64,000 nt of DNA from an uncultured Sphingomonadaceae bacterium (GCA_947493955.1 CANLSQ010000002.1:124001-188000), one strand, 5' to 3'. Positions 44,643 to 53,328 are shown, counted from the first letter of the stretch. The notes: a model not told the origin generated them from the letters alone. Numbers and translations: made by a program.

Positions 44643-44897
44643 ATGCGTTTCAAGACTTTGGCTACCTTATCCGCTCTATCTCTTTCGACGGCGCCTGTTA
44701 TGGCGCAATCACAGGCGGTCGCCCCTGTGACCAGCGCAAGCGTAGAGCGCGTTTCCGCGACTCAGGAACAAGCCAATAATTTAGGGGGCGGCAGTGATAC
44801 CATCATTGCCGTGCTAGCCGGCGCCATTGCAGTCGGTTTTATAACGCTCACCATAATCAATAATGATGATGATGACGATACACCCACAAGCCCCTGA
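44643..44897 (+). CDS. Small exported membrane-anchored protein
   Basis: 84 residues from the ATG at 44643 with TTGGAG upstream. Signal peptide to about residue 21 (APVMAQ), a short Gln/Ser-rich segment, LGGGSDT, then a C-terminal membrane helix (about 57-75, IIAVLAGAIAVGFITLTII) and a poly-Asp end. Proteins with this plan, a Gly motif then a helix and an acidic tail, are common in sphingomonads and uncharacterised. Terminated by the hairpin at 44945-44969. Confidence 0.65.
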   Translation: MRFKTLATLSALSLSTAPVMAQSQAVAPVTSASVERVSATQEQANNLGGGSDTIIAVLAGAIAVGFITLTIINNDDDDDTPTSP

Positions 44898-44944
44898 CAA
44901 AAGTGGAATCTGATTTCACTTTACACCCGCGATAAGCAATCAAG

Positions 44945-44969
44945 ATCAGGCCCTTCTCAAGGGCCTGAT
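44945..44969. terminator. Hairpin between convergent genes
   Basis: TCAGGCCCTT (44946-44955) and AAGGGCCTGA (44959-44968) form a perfect 10-base stem with a CTC loop. The T-run is weak (TTT), but the position between two converging genes fits a bidirectional terminator. Confidence 0.7.
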
Positions 44970-44990
44970 TTGCGTTGACAGAGCGGTCTT

Positions 44991-46388
44991 TTACTTGGCC
45001 GCCAGTTTGCTCAATATATCAGATGCAAATATACTCAGCGTATCGTCGCGGGCACCCATGATGACGATGCGATCTCCCGGTCTCGCAATTTCGACTAAAT
45101 GCTCTCCGCACTCTTCCCGATCCGCTATATGCTTTGCGTTTCCGCCAGCCACCTTGACCGCATCGGTAATGGAATTGCTGCCGATGCTGCGATCGACAGT
45201 ACCGCCAAAGTAAACAGGGTCGCACAGGATCACGCGGTCATCCTCATCCAACAGCTCTGCAAATACATGGGCCAGTTCGGCACCCATCTTGTGTATCGGC
45301 CCAAACCCGTGTGGCTGGAAAAAAGCGATGATTCGGCCCGGGAATGCTTTCACCGTTTTGAGCGTAGCCGCGATCTTGTCGGGATTATGCCCGAAATCAT
45401 CGATAACGCTTATGTCATTTGCTGTGCCAACAACATCAAAACGTCGCGCGAGGCCTGAAAATCTGGCAATGGCGGCGACGCTGGTTGGCACGGCCACTCC
45501 AACGGCCGACGCCGCCGCTATGGCAGCAAGGGCATTGGCAATGTTGTGCCGCCCTGGTACCCGCATGGTGACGGAAAAATCCTCGCCTTTCACGGATAGT
45601 GTGAAGCGGCTGCTGAGCGGAGCTTCCTCCACATCAGAGGCCTGGAAATCCGCCTTATCGGAAAATCCGAAACTGATAGCATCACTTAGCTCAAGCCCAT
45701 CAACCAAGGCCGCCGTTTCCGCATCATCCCGGTTCCAGATGCAATGCTTTGCCTTGCTTGCAAAGTCACCGAAAAGCTGGCGCAATTCCTCCAGACTTTT
45801 GTGGTCCAGACTGACATTGTTCAAAACAGCGATTTCCGGATCAAACAAGGCTATCGATCCGTCGCTTTCATCGACTTCGCTGACCATGATGCCGCCATCA
45901 CCAACTCTGGAGCTGGCAAAAGGCGCGTCGTCCGCGACAAAGTTTTTCATCACTGCGCCATTCATGATCGTCGGGTCCAGACCGGCCTCGGTCAATATCC
46001 AGCCGATCATGCCGGTTACGGTCGATTTGCCGCTGGTCCCGCCAATCGCAATGCTGCGCGGGGATGCATTAAACTGCTGCGCCAATAGTTCCGCACGGGT
46101 CATGCGGGCGCAGCCGAGGCTGTTGGCTTTGGCGACATCGGGCACCGTGTCTTCAATGGCCGCGGACGCGATCAATATCTGTTCGCCCGAGGTCAGACCG
46201 CTGCCATCCTGCGCAAACAGCCCGACACCCTTTTCTTTCAACCATTCAAACTTGGTTGCCAGCCGTCCCTGATCTAATGCCCGGTCCGAACCTGATACGT
46301 CTGCACCGCTTTCCCGGACGATCATCGCCAGTGGCAACATACCTGATCCACCGATGCCACAAAAATAATAGGATTTGTCTTTACTCAT
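44991..46388 (-). CDS. mpl: Mur ligase family protein, Mpl/MurC-like (peptidoglycan recycling)
   Basis: 465 residues from the second of two adjacent ATGs. Three Mur-ligase domains: N-terminal UDP-binding (CGIGGSGMLPLAM), central ATP site with GGTSGKSTVTGM (about residues 115-126), and C-terminal domain with DDFGHNP (about 328). Mpl attaches recycled tripeptide L-Ala-gamma-D-Glu-mDAP to UDP-MurNAc; MurC adds L-Ala. The neighbour across a divergent promoter is an LD-carboxypeptidase, which makes exactly that tripeptide, so Mpl is preferred. The P-loop has Ser-Gly-Lys-Ser where the family normally has His-Gly-Lys-Thr. Confidence 0.72.
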   Translation of the reverse strand: MSKDKSYYFCGIGGSGMLPLAMIVRESGADVSGSDRALDQGRLATKFEWLKEKGVGLFAQDGSGLTSGEQILIASAAIEDTVPDVAKANSLGCARMTRAELLAQQFNASPRSIAIGGTSGKSTVTGMIGWILTEAGLDPTIMNGAVMKNFVADDAPFASSRVGDGGIMVSEVDESDGSIALFDPEIAVLNNVSLDHKSLEELRQLFGDFASKAKHCIWNRDDAETAALVDGLELSDAISFGFSDKADFQASDVEEAPLSSRFTLSVKGEDFSVTMRVPGRHNIANALAAIAAASAVGVAVPTSVAAIARFSGLARRFDVVGTANDISVIDDFGHNPDKIAATLKTVKAFPGRIIAFFQPHGFGPIHKMGAELAHVFAELLDEDDRVILCDPVYFGGTVDRSIGSNSITDAVKVAGGNAKHIADREECGEHLVEIARPGDRIVIMGARDDTLSIFASDILSKLAAK

Positions 46389-46464
46389 CATCCCCCGCTA
46401 TGGCCTCGGCAGCTTTTTGGCAATTATATTGGCGTAAAAACAAGGTGGAGGGGATAAAAATATC

Positions 46465-47298
46465 GTGGGACAGTTCAGGATCGGCATTTGTGCGCCGTCA
46501 ACGCCCTTATATAAAGAGGAGGCCGAACAGCTCATCGCCCTCACCAGCCAAAGCCACCCCGAAGCCGAGCTGGTTTTCCACGATCAATGCTTTGCCATTG
46601 AAGGGCATTTTGCCGGAAAGGACGAACTGCGATCCGCTGCCTTCCTGTCACTAGCCAATGATCCGACGATTAATGCCATCTGGTTTGCACGCGGTGGCTA
46701 TGGAGCCGCGCGGATCACCGACGATATTTTAGCGCGATTGGAACCAGCGGCGCACGACAAACATTATATGGGTTATAGCGACGGCGGCAACTTGCTCGGC
46801 GCTTTATACAAAGCGGGTATTGGCACACAGGCGCATGGTCCGATGCCGGTCGACATGCGGCGCGATGGCGGTATGGCAGCCGTCCGGCGAGGGCTCGACT
46901 GGCTGGTGCACCGTGACAAAACCGCGCTGGAACCGCATGTTGAAGCTGGTCAGAAATATGCCGCATTCAACCTGATGACTTTGGCGATGATGGTGGGTAC
47001 GCCCTTGCTGCCCGATCTTAAAGGCCACGTGCTGATGATCGAGGAAATTGCCGAATATCTCTACGCTTTCGACCGCGCGCTTTTCAATGTCACGACACAT
47101 CTGGCAGACAAAAGTCTCGCAGGTATCCGCCTCGGCCGGGTCAGCGAAGTACCGGAGAATAACCGGCCCTTCGGTGAAGAAGCCGAAGAAATCGTCCAGC
47201 GCCTATGTGATCGCTATGCCATTCCCTATCTGGGCGGAGCGGATATCGGTCATGATGTGGACAACAAGGTTGTTCCGTTCGGAGTCTTGCCGGCTTGA
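46465..47298 (+). CDS. LD-carboxypeptidase (S66 family)
   Basis: 277 residues; GTG start. S66 catalytic residues are visible: Ser105 in YMGYSDGGNLLG, a Glu in HVLMIEEIAEYLY, and His in GGADIGHDVDNK near the end. GYSD normally precedes Thr/Ile; here GG follows. The enzyme removes terminal D-Ala from the tetrapeptide during peptidoglycan recycling in the cytoplasm. Divergent from the Mpl-like gene, with 76 bases between. Confidence 0.9.
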   Translation: MGQFRIGICAPSTPLYKEEAEQLIALTSQSHPEAELVFHDQCFAIEGHFAGKDELRSAAFLSLANDPTINAIWFARGGYGAARITDDILARLEPAAHDKHYMGYSDGGNLLGALYKAGIGTQAHGPMPVDMRRDGGMAAVRRGLDWLVHRDKTALEPHVEAGQKYAAFNLMTLAMMVGTPLLPDLKGHVLMIEEIAEYLYAFDRALFNVTTHLADKSLAGIRLGRVSEVPENNRPFGEEAEEIVQRLCDRYAIPYLGGADIGHDVDNKVVPFGVLPA

Positions 47299-47306
47299 AA
47301 CTCAGC

Positions 47307-47870
47307 CTAAGCTTTTAAATCCGGGTCCAGTTCCAAACCTTCATCCAGCTGCACTCCGTAGCTGTTCAGCATCATCGAAACCTGGGTATATTGGCCAACA
47401 GTCATGACCAGATCCATACGCTGTTTCTCGGTGAGTTCAGACAGTGCGGACCAGGTTTCGTCGGTCACAAAGCTGTCGCTCGTCAATTCATCCGTCGCCT
47501 GCAGCATCGCGGCTTCCAGAGGCGTCCAGCCCGGTGCATCCGGTCCTTGTTTGATCCGTTCAATCTCTTCATCGGTTATCCCGGCATCTTTACCGATGCG
47601 AACATGCTGCGCCCATTCATAACCGGATTTCCAGTTAAACCCGGTCCGCAGGATAATAATTTCCCGTTCACGCTCCGGCAGGCTGTTGTGGCGCGACAGC
47701 ATATAGCCGCCCCACCACATGAAGGCCGTGAACGCTTTTGGTGCGCGGGCCAGTGTCCGAAAAATATTGAAGACCGGGCCTTGCTGGAAACGCTCGCCCA
47801 GCATCGCTTTTTGCTCGTCGTCCATATCCGTATCGGATAGCGGAGCGATGCGAGGCTTACCGAGGCGCAT
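47307..47870 (-). CDS. Carboxymuconolactone decarboxylase family protein
   Basis: 187 residues. All-helical AhpD-like fold with LPEREREIIILRTGFNWKSGYEWAQHVRIGKDAG (about 64-97), in which the usual CxxC is replaced by SGYEWAQH, so a peroxidase redox role is unlikely. Members of this subgroup accompany many oxidation pathways with unclear activity. Its start overlaps the stop of yghU (TAATG), so the two are one operon. Confidence 0.85.
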   Translation of the reverse strand: MRLGKPRIAPLSDTDMDDEQKAMLGERFQQGPVFNIFRTLARAPKAFTAFMWWGGYMLSRHNSLPEREREIIILRTGFNWKSGYEWAQHVRIGKDAGITDEEIERIKQGPDAPGWTPLEAAMLQATDELTSDSFVTDETWSALSELTEKQRMDLVMTVGQYTQVSMMLNSYGVQLDEGLELDPDLKA

Positions 47871-48766
47871 TATTCCGGCGCTTCGACTTCACCGCGCGCG
47901 ATACGCTTGTCCTGCGTGTTGGTTTCAAAGTCACTTGCATCATGGCGTTCGTGCAACTGTGTTTCCGGTTCGCCATAAGGACGGTTGACCATCATGCCGC
48001 GCTTGACCGCTGGCCGCTCACCCACTTGTGCGGTCCAACGCTGGACGTTTTTATAGTCCTGCACCGAGAGGAACTCACCGGCTTCATAGAGAACACCGCG
48101 TGCCAACCCGCCATACCAGGGGAAGATCGCCATATCGGCGACACTATAGTCATCGCCTGCGAAATATTCATTGTCCGCCAGATGACGATCAAGAACGTCC
48201 ATCTGCCGCTTCACTTCCATTGCATAGCGGTTGATCGGATATTCATATTTTTCCGGCGCATAAGCGTAGAAATGGCCGAACCCGCCGCCGAGGAAGGGCG
48301 CGCTGCCCATTTGCCACATCAACCAGTTGATTGTTTCCGCACGTGTCGCGCCTTCCTTTGCAAGAAATTTGTCAAACTTCTCGGCCAAGTAGATCAACAT
48401 GGAACCGGATTCAAAAAGCCGGGTTGGCGGGGTTGTGCTGTGATCCAGCAATGCAGGAATTTTACTGTTCGGATTGATATCGACAAAGCCGCTGCCAAAT
48501 TGTGCGCCTTCACCAATGTTGACTAGCCACGCATCATATTCTGCTGCGCTGATTCCGGCTTCCAAAAGCTCTTCGAACATGATCGTGACCTTCACCCCAT
48601 TGGGTGTGCCCAGCGAATAGAGTTGAAACGGATGTTTGCCGACCGGCAGTTCCTTGTCATGGGTCGGGCCTGCAATCGGGCGATTAATATTGGCAAAACG
48701 CCCGCCACTTTCACTATCCCATGTCCAGACTTTAGGTGGGGTATATTCAGCCGGTTTGTCGGTCAT
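47870..48766 (-). CDS. yghU: Glutathione-dependent disulfide-bond oxidoreductase YghU
   Basis: 298 residues from the ATG at 48766; an ATG 15 bases earlier is possible. YghU features: YTPPKVWTWD near the N-terminus, GGRFANINRPIAGPTHDKELPVG, then a GST N-domain (FQLYSLGTPNGVKVTIMFEELLE) and an all-helical C-domain. YghU/Ure2p-like proteins bind two glutathione molecules and reduce disulfides. Length matches the family (about 290). Confidence 0.9.
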   Translation of the reverse strand: MTDKPAEYTPPKVWTWDSESGGRFANINRPIAGPTHDKELPVGKHPFQLYSLGTPNGVKVTIMFEELLEAGISAAEYDAWLVNIGEGAQFGSGFVDINPNSKIPALLDHSTTPPTRLFESGSMLIYLAEKFDKFLAKEGATRAETINWLMWQMGSAPFLGGGFGHFYAYAPEKYEYPINRYAMEVKRQMDVLDRHLADNEYFAGDDYSVADMAIFPWYGGLARGVLYEAGEFLSVQDYKNVQRWTAQVGERPAVKRGMMVNRPYGEPETQLHERHDASDFETNTQDKRIARGEVEAPE

Positions 48767-48789
48767 TGCTTCAGTCTCCAATTGCCAGT

Positions 48790-49215
48790 CTATTCTTTCC
48801 GCGTGAAACGCGATGTTCTCCCGCGAGTGCCATCAATGTAGCTCAGTTTTTCTTCTGACACGGAATAGAGCAGATAGCAGGTTTGTTTTTCTTTTCCGCG
48901 CAAAACGAATGCTTTACCACCCATGTCGGGCACGCGTGTCTTACAGCTATCGACAAAAATGATCGATACTTCGCCTTGCAGTTCACCATTCCGGAGGGTT
49001 TGGAAGCTGCTGCCCTCCACCAAGATAGTATCTGCGGAATTGTTGTCAGACACCCATTGCCCCTGCATGTCGGCAAGGGGACCGGTTTCGGCGGCGGCGG
49101 GATCAATGGGTGCCGTTACCTGAATTTCAGCGCTGTCTGATTCATCATCTCCGGCCGCACAGGACACCAGCAACAAGCTGGTTGATGCGAGGCCGGAGAG
49201 GAAGGCGCTTTTCAC
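48790..49215 (-). CDS. Hypothetical lipoprotein
   Basis: 141 residues. Signal peptide with lipobox LVSC (Cys19), an acidic linker, then a small globular domain of about 85 residues (MQGQWVSDNNSADTILVEGSSF, SIIFVDSCKT, FVLRGKEKQTCYLLYSVSEEKLSYID) with two Cys that could be bridged. The WVSxxDxxxTI layout resembles small lipocalin-type envelope lipoproteins. Eighteen bases from the cyclophilin gene, probably co-transcribed. Confidence 0.65.
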   Translation of the reverse strand: MKSAFLSGLASTSLLLVSCAAGDDESDSAEIQVTAPIDPAAAETGPLADMQGQWVSDNNSADTILVEGSSFQTLRNGELQGEVSIIFVDSCKTRVPDMGGKAFVLRGKEKQTCYLLYSVSEEKLSYIDGTRGRTSRFTRKE

Positions 49216-49232
49216 AAATAGGCCGCTTAAGC

Positions 49233-49682
49233 TTAACCCAGTGTCACATTTTTGATTGAGCCGGGCTCTGCTGGTGGCTCACCTTTGGGCAGGGCATCCA
49301 CAGCATCCATACCGCTCGTCACTTCGCCCCAGACGGTATATTGGCCGTCCAGGAAACCTGCATCGTCGAGGCAGATGAAAAATTGGCTGTTCGCGCTGTT
49401 TGGGTCCATTGTCCTGGCCATCGAGCAAACGCCGCGACTGTGCGGAGCATCGCTAAACTCGGCCGGAATATCCGGCTTGTCGGAACCGGACATGCCTGTG
49501 CCGGTTGGATCACCACCTTGCGCCATGAAACCGTCAATCACACGGTGAAACACAACACCGTCATAAAAGCCTTCCGATGCCAGCTCGGTAATCCGCTCAA
49601 CATGGCCGGGTGCCAGATCAGGGCGTAGTTTGATTTCAACATCGCCGGTATTGAGGTGGAGGGTCATTTTTTCATGCGCCAT
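49233..49682 (-). CDS. ppiB: Cyclophilin-type peptidyl-prolyl isomerase
   Basis: 149 residues from the ATG at 49682 with AAGGAA upstream. The short bacterial cyclophilin is complete: VVFHRVIDGFMAQGGDPTGTGMSG, CSMARTMDPNSANSQFFICLDD, GQYTVWGEVTSGMDAVD. The active-site Arg, Phe and Gln are present. No signal peptide, so it acts in the cytoplasm on proline bonds during folding. Confidence 0.94.
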   Translation of the reverse strand: MAHEKMTLHLNTGDVEIKLRPDLAPGHVERITELASEGFYDGVVFHRVIDGFMAQGGDPTGTGMSGSDKPDIPAEFSDAPHSRGVCSMARTMDPNSANSQFFICLDDAGFLDGQYTVWGEVTSGMDAVDALPKGEPPAEPGSIKNVTLG

Positions 49683-49862
49683 GGGTTGTTCCTTGTGATT
49701 TATGTTTCGGTGATAAAATCTCTGGCCCTGCATATAGGGGGGCAATTCGTAAAAATCACCCGCTGCTTTCGATAAATGTCACAAAAGATTGCAATTATAC
49801 CGGCACAGCTATTACAAACCCGCCTCATGTGACGCCAATGACCAGAAAAGGGGAGCATCGCC

Positions 49863-51272
49863 ATGACCGAGATGACAGACGCTCCTGAAGTGGAAGATGT
49901 TGCACCACCACGCCTGGATGAAGACAACCGCCTGACCGACGAATTTGTCCGTTCAGTTTCCGAGGCGGTGGACGAAGGCAATGCCAATCTCGCGCAGGAA
50001 CTGGTCAACCCGTTGCACAATGCCGATATTGCCGATCTGTTCGAGTTGATCGACGAGGATGAGCGCGCGCCGCTAGCCGGGGCACTGGGCGATCTGGTCA
50101 GCGCCGATGTTTTGTCGGAAATGAACGAGCATGTTCGCGAAGATCTGATCGAGATTCTGGAACCTGGCCAGATTGCAGACCTTACGGAACAGCTCGAAAC
50201 CGATGATGCTGTCGCGATTATCGAGGACCTTGAGGAAGGCGAACAACAAGCTGTTCTGGCCGAGCTGGATGACGAAGACCGCGCGGTTATCGAGAGTGCC
50301 CTTACCTATCCCGAGGAATCCGCAGGCCGCATCATGCAGCGGGATCTGGTCGCCGTGCCAGAGCATATGAATGTCGGCCAGCTGATTGACTATCTGCGCG
50401 AACATGGAGACCTGACCACCGAATTCTGGGAAGTTTATGTGGTCGATCCATCCTATAAACCGGTCGGGACCTGTCAGCTTAGCTGGATATTACGGGTGCC
50501 CCGGGACATTGCGGTTGCCGATATCATGAAGCGGGAACAGACCTTGATCCCGGTCGACATGGATCAGGAAGAAGTGGCGCTGCGTTTCCAGAAATATAAT
50601 CTGATCTCGGCTGCTGTCGTCAACGAAGACGGCCGGTTGATCGGCATGATCACGGTGGATGACATCCTCCACATTGTCGAAGATGAAGCCAGTGAGGATG
50701 TCCTGCTGCTCTCCGGTGCTGGCGAAGGCGATATTAACGAACCGATCCGCGACAGTTATAAATCACGTGTAAAGTGGCTGATCGCCAATCTTGCCACCGC
50801 GATGATTGCAAGCTTCGTGATCTCGATATTCGGAGCCGCCATCGAACAGATGGTCGCACTCGCCGTCCTCATGCCGATAGTGGCGTCAATTGGCGGTAAT
50901 GCAGGTACACAAACCATGGCGGTTTCGGTGCGCGCGCTGGCGATGAACGAACTGACCCGGTCCAATACGCGCAGGGTGATCATACGCGAATTTCGCGTAG
51001 CAATGCTGAATGGCGGGACGATTGCCGTGCTGATTGGTATCGGTACGGCTCTGGTTTTCAGCAATCCGATGCTCGGCGGGGTCATAGCAGCGGCCATGCT
51101 TATTAACATTGTGATCGCTGGCTTTGCTGGGATTTTTGTTCCGGTCATGCTGGAACGGATGAAACAGGATCCGGCATTGGCATCATCCGTCTTCGTCACC
51201 ATGATCACCGATACAATGGGCTTTTTGGCTTTCCTCGGCCTTGCAGTGGCAAGCGGGATGGTTGGTTTCTAG
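49863..51272 (+). CDS. mgtE: Magnesium transporter MgtE
   Basis: 469 residues; AGGGGAG upstream. Acidic N-domain of helical repeats (about 30-155), two CBS domains (about 160-285) and five membrane helices from about 300, with the pore signature ASIGGNAGTQTMAVSVRAL. MgtE is a Mg2+ channel gated by Mg2+ bound between N and CBS domains. The acetyltransferase gene follows 3 bases later. Confidence 0.95.
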   Translation: MTEMTDAPEVEDVAPPRLDEDNRLTDEFVRSVSEAVDEGNANLAQELVNPLHNADIADLFELIDEDERAPLAGALGDLVSADVLSEMNEHVREDLIEILEPGQIADLTEQLETDDAVAIIEDLEEGEQQAVLAELDDEDRAVIESALTYPEESAGRIMQRDLVAVPEHMNVGQLIDYLREHGDLTTEFWEVYVVDPSYKPVGTCQLSWILRVPRDIAVADIMKREQTLIPVDMDQEEVALRFQKYNLISAAVVNEDGRLIGMITVDDILHIVEDEASEDVLLLSGAGEGDINEPIRDSYKSRVKWLIANLATAMIASFVISIFGAAIEQMVALAVLMPIVASIGGNAGTQTMAVSVRALAMNELTRSNTRRVIIREFRVAMLNGGTIAVLIGIGTALVFSNPMLGGVIAAAMLINIVIAGFAGIFVPVMLERMKQDPALASSVFVTMITDTMGFLAFLGLAVASGMVGF

Positions 51273-51275
51273 CGC

Positions 51276-51794
51276 ATGCATAAAATTGAAACAGAGCGGC
51301 TGGTGCTGCGTCCTCATATCGCTAGTGATTTTGATGCGTACAAAGCCATGTCGCAAGATCCGGAGGTTATGCAATTCATTGGACGGGAGCCGTCGAAAGA
51401 TGACGAAGCATGGCTTCGTTTTCTGGCGCATTCCGGTCGATGGGCATTTTGCGGTTACGGGCTGTTTGCTGTCATTGAAAAAGAAACCAATCGATATATT
51501 GGAGATGCCGGTTTCAGTGATTTCCGTCGCGGCCTGGGCCCGAATTTTGACCCTTTTCACGAGGCTGCCTGGATGTTCTCAACCGCTGGTCAGGGCAAAG
51601 GATATGCTTTTGAAGCCATGTCCGCGGCACAAAAATGGGTGGATGAGAAATTTTCTCCGCAAAAAACAGTGTGTATCATCAGCCCAGACAATGGTCCGTC
51701 GATAAAACTGGCAGGCAAGCTGGGATATCGGGAGACGGAGATCAGCCGCTACAAGGATAGCGACGTTATGATGTTTGAACGCATCAACCGATAA
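51276..51794 (+). CDS. GNAT family N-acetyltransferase
   Basis: 172 residues of the RimJ/RimL-like type: IETERLVLRPHIASDFDAY at the start, the acetyl-CoA loop region TAGQGKGYAFEAMSAAQKW, and SPDNGPSIKLAGKLGYRE. Substrate unknown; such enzymes acetylate ribosomal protein N-termini, antibiotics or small amines. Probably in one transcript with mgtE. Confidence 0.88.
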   Translation: MHKIETERLVLRPHIASDFDAYKAMSQDPEVMQFIGREPSKDDEAWLRFLAHSGRWAFCGYGLFAVIEKETNRYIGDAGFSDFRRGLGPNFDPFHEAAWMFSTAGQGKGYAFEAMSAAQKWVDEKFSPQKTVCIISPDNGPSIKLAGKLGYRETEISRYKDSDVMMFERINR

Positions 51795-51813
51795 AAACCG
51801 TAATGACCGGCCA

Positions 51814-52314
51814 TCATCCTGAACGGCTTTCGACCAGCCAAGGCTTATAGACCGAAGCAAAATTACGCATATCGGTATAAATGCGGTCGCGTCCGCATGG
51901 CGCAATCATCTCACAGATCAGCGCATCGAAACCGGGCCGACACTCTTGCCTGACACAGCATAGCATGTTCAGCAGCAACATCTCGTCCGGCATCGTGTGC
52001 GGACAACAGGCGCGAGCGATTTTAACGCTTTCTGGCCAAGCTTCGCCAATGGCTTCAACCAGGATTAGAAAACGGTTTGCCGCAAGCTCCCCGCCAAGAC
52101 GGTCCTGTAAATAGGGACGTGAGTCACGATAGCATTTCTGGCTCATGACCGCGACACGCAATGACATGATGATCCTTGCCTCTGAGGCAGCGAGTGACAT
52201 CAAATCGGGTAAGGGCGTTAACAGTTTTGCGAGACTGCCGGCCCTCAGATTGCTTAGCTCTGATTTCCCGATTCCCGATTTTTCCGGCTCCGATCTCCCC
52301 GACCATAATCCCAT
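51814..52314 (-). CDS. Conserved small protein of unknown function, probably iron-regulated (DUF6628-like?)
   Basis: 166 residues from the ATG at 52314, supported by GAGGAG 8 bases upstream and a promoter with a Fur box behind it; ATGs at 52200 and 52167 are possible. The C-terminal two thirds are helical with several Cys (RACCPHTMPDEMLLLNMLCC, RQECRPGFDALICEM) and resemble an uncharacterised sphingomonad family I think is DUF6628, without certainty. No signal peptide. A Cys-rich protein under Fur control suggests a link to iron, by inference. Confidence 0.6.
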   Translation of the reverse strand: MGLWSGRSEPEKSGIGKSELSNLRAGSLAKLLTPLPDLMSLAASEARIIMSLRVAVMSQKCYRDSRPYLQDRLGGELAANRFLILVEAIGEAWPESVKIARACCPHTMPDEMLLLNMLCCVRQECRPGFDALICEMIAPCGRDRIYTDMRNFASVYKPWLVESRSG

Positions 52315-52345
52315 ATGCGCTTCTCCTCTTTCAGATTGGATTCCG

Positions 52346-52373
52346 AATGTATGATATTGATAATCATTTGCAA
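52346..52373 (-). promoter_or_regulatory. Promoter with overlapping Fur box
   Basis: Minus-strand -35 TTGCAA (52368-52373), 16-base spacer, -10 TACATT (52346-52351). The 19-base Fur box at 52353-52371 matches the classical consensus GATAATGATAATCATTATC at 16 positions and fills the spacer. The start codon at 52314 lies about 25 bases beyond the predicted transcript start. Confidence 0.7.
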
Positions 52374-52477
52374 CAAAAATATCGACTATGCGATGAATAG
52401 AGTTTTCGAGGCTGCAGGCGGCATCCCAAATCCGAAGGCCGCTTGACTAATTCGGCCGGGCCCCACACATAAGCTCC

Positions 52478-52879
52478 ATGCCGCTCAACATGACCAAAAT
52501 CGCGTTTCGCAGCGAGAGTCCCGCGACGTTGCGGGCTTGGCTGGAATCACACGCGGAACAGGGTGAAGCCCGGCTGACAACGCGCTACTTGCCCAAGCGT
52601 CATGCTGAAATGATCGGTGGATCGCTCTACTGGATTCACCAGAAGAAGATCGTCGGACGGAGTCCAATTGTCGGTTTCATGGAAAATGGCGAGGGCCGCC
52701 AATGGATCCGGCTCGAACCCAAGCTGATCGCCGTACAGACCATACCGCGCCGTGCGCATCAGGGCTGGCGTTATCTGGAAGAAAAGGATGCACCACCTGA
52801 TTTGGGCGAAGGCGCAGAAGGGGCCGAGGCAATGCCCGCCGAAATGCTTGGCGAACTGTCGAAACTCGGACTAGTTTAG
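52478..52879 (+). CDS. DUF1489 family protein
   Basis: 133 residues. MPLNMTKIAFRSESPATLRAWLE at the start, TRYLPKRHAEMIGGSLYWIHQKKIVGRSPIVG and RLEPKLIAVQTIPRRAHQGWRYLEEKDAPPD in the middle match the alphaproteobacterial DUF1489 family. Function unknown; it is a single-copy conserved cytoplasmic protein. It starts about 105 bases after the Fur box but faces away from it. Confidence 0.85.
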   Translation: MPLNMTKIAFRSESPATLRAWLESHAEQGEARLTTRYLPKRHAEMIGGSLYWIHQKKIVGRSPIVGFMENGEGRQWIRLEPKLIAVQTIPRRAHQGWRYLEEKDAPPDLGEGAEGAEAMPAEMLGELSKLGLV

Positions 52880-53118
52880 GGTTCCGAAGCCCAACCCCAA
52901 ATAGCAATGAAATTTTTACTTTGTAATATCAAAGGGATGGCACTTTTTTGTAAGACCAATTCCCGCGAAATATTCGCAGTTTTTTCATCAACTTAGTCGT
53001 CAAATGGTATAAAAACGTCATTTTTGCAATGACTTGCATGTCCATTTTTTCCAATTGGCAATCATAGCTTGGTTGTATCCATCCAATCAGAACGATGACG
53101 CGTCCCCCTACCCCCAAA

Positions 53119-53266
53119 TTGACGATCATTGTTCGGAACGACAAACAAGTTTCTCATCAACAATGGTGACCCGCCATCTATCTGGGAAACGGATGATTCA
53201 GTGAGTGTCGTCACATTCACAGAATAACAGGGGAACAGGTCGGAGCGATCCGGCCTGTTTTCTTTT
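53119..53266 (+). ncRNA. Candidate small RNA ending at an orphan terminator
   Basis: A strong plus-strand terminator ends at 53266, while the nearest plus-strand gene stops 350 bases upstream. A TTGACG box at 53119-53124 could be a -35 element, though the matching -10 (CAAACA near 53142) is poor. A GTGA/TCAC hairpin lies near 53201-53214. The exact 5' end is unknown; the start given is the promoter box. Confidence 0.3.
53235..53266 (+). terminator. Intrinsic terminator without an obvious gene
   Basis: ACAGGTCGGA (53235-53244), loop GCGA, TCCGGCCTGT (53249-53258) with one T-G pair, followed by TTTTCTTTT. Oriented on the plus strand. Confidence 0.8.
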
Positions 53267-53328
53267 GTACCTGTGGGCCCAGATCACAACATGCCCAATG
53301 CATCCCGGCAGCAAACGTGGAGAAGGCA

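Noticed and set aside
45289-46272. Plus-strand open frame of about 330 codons
   Set aside because: Antisense to the Mpl-like ligase with intact Mur-ligase motifs; Ser/Ala-rich complement.
52929-53144. 71-codon minus-strand frame in the DUF1489-rpsI gap
   Set aside because: No ribosome site, no motif, atypical composition and AT-rich DNA; treated as non-coding.
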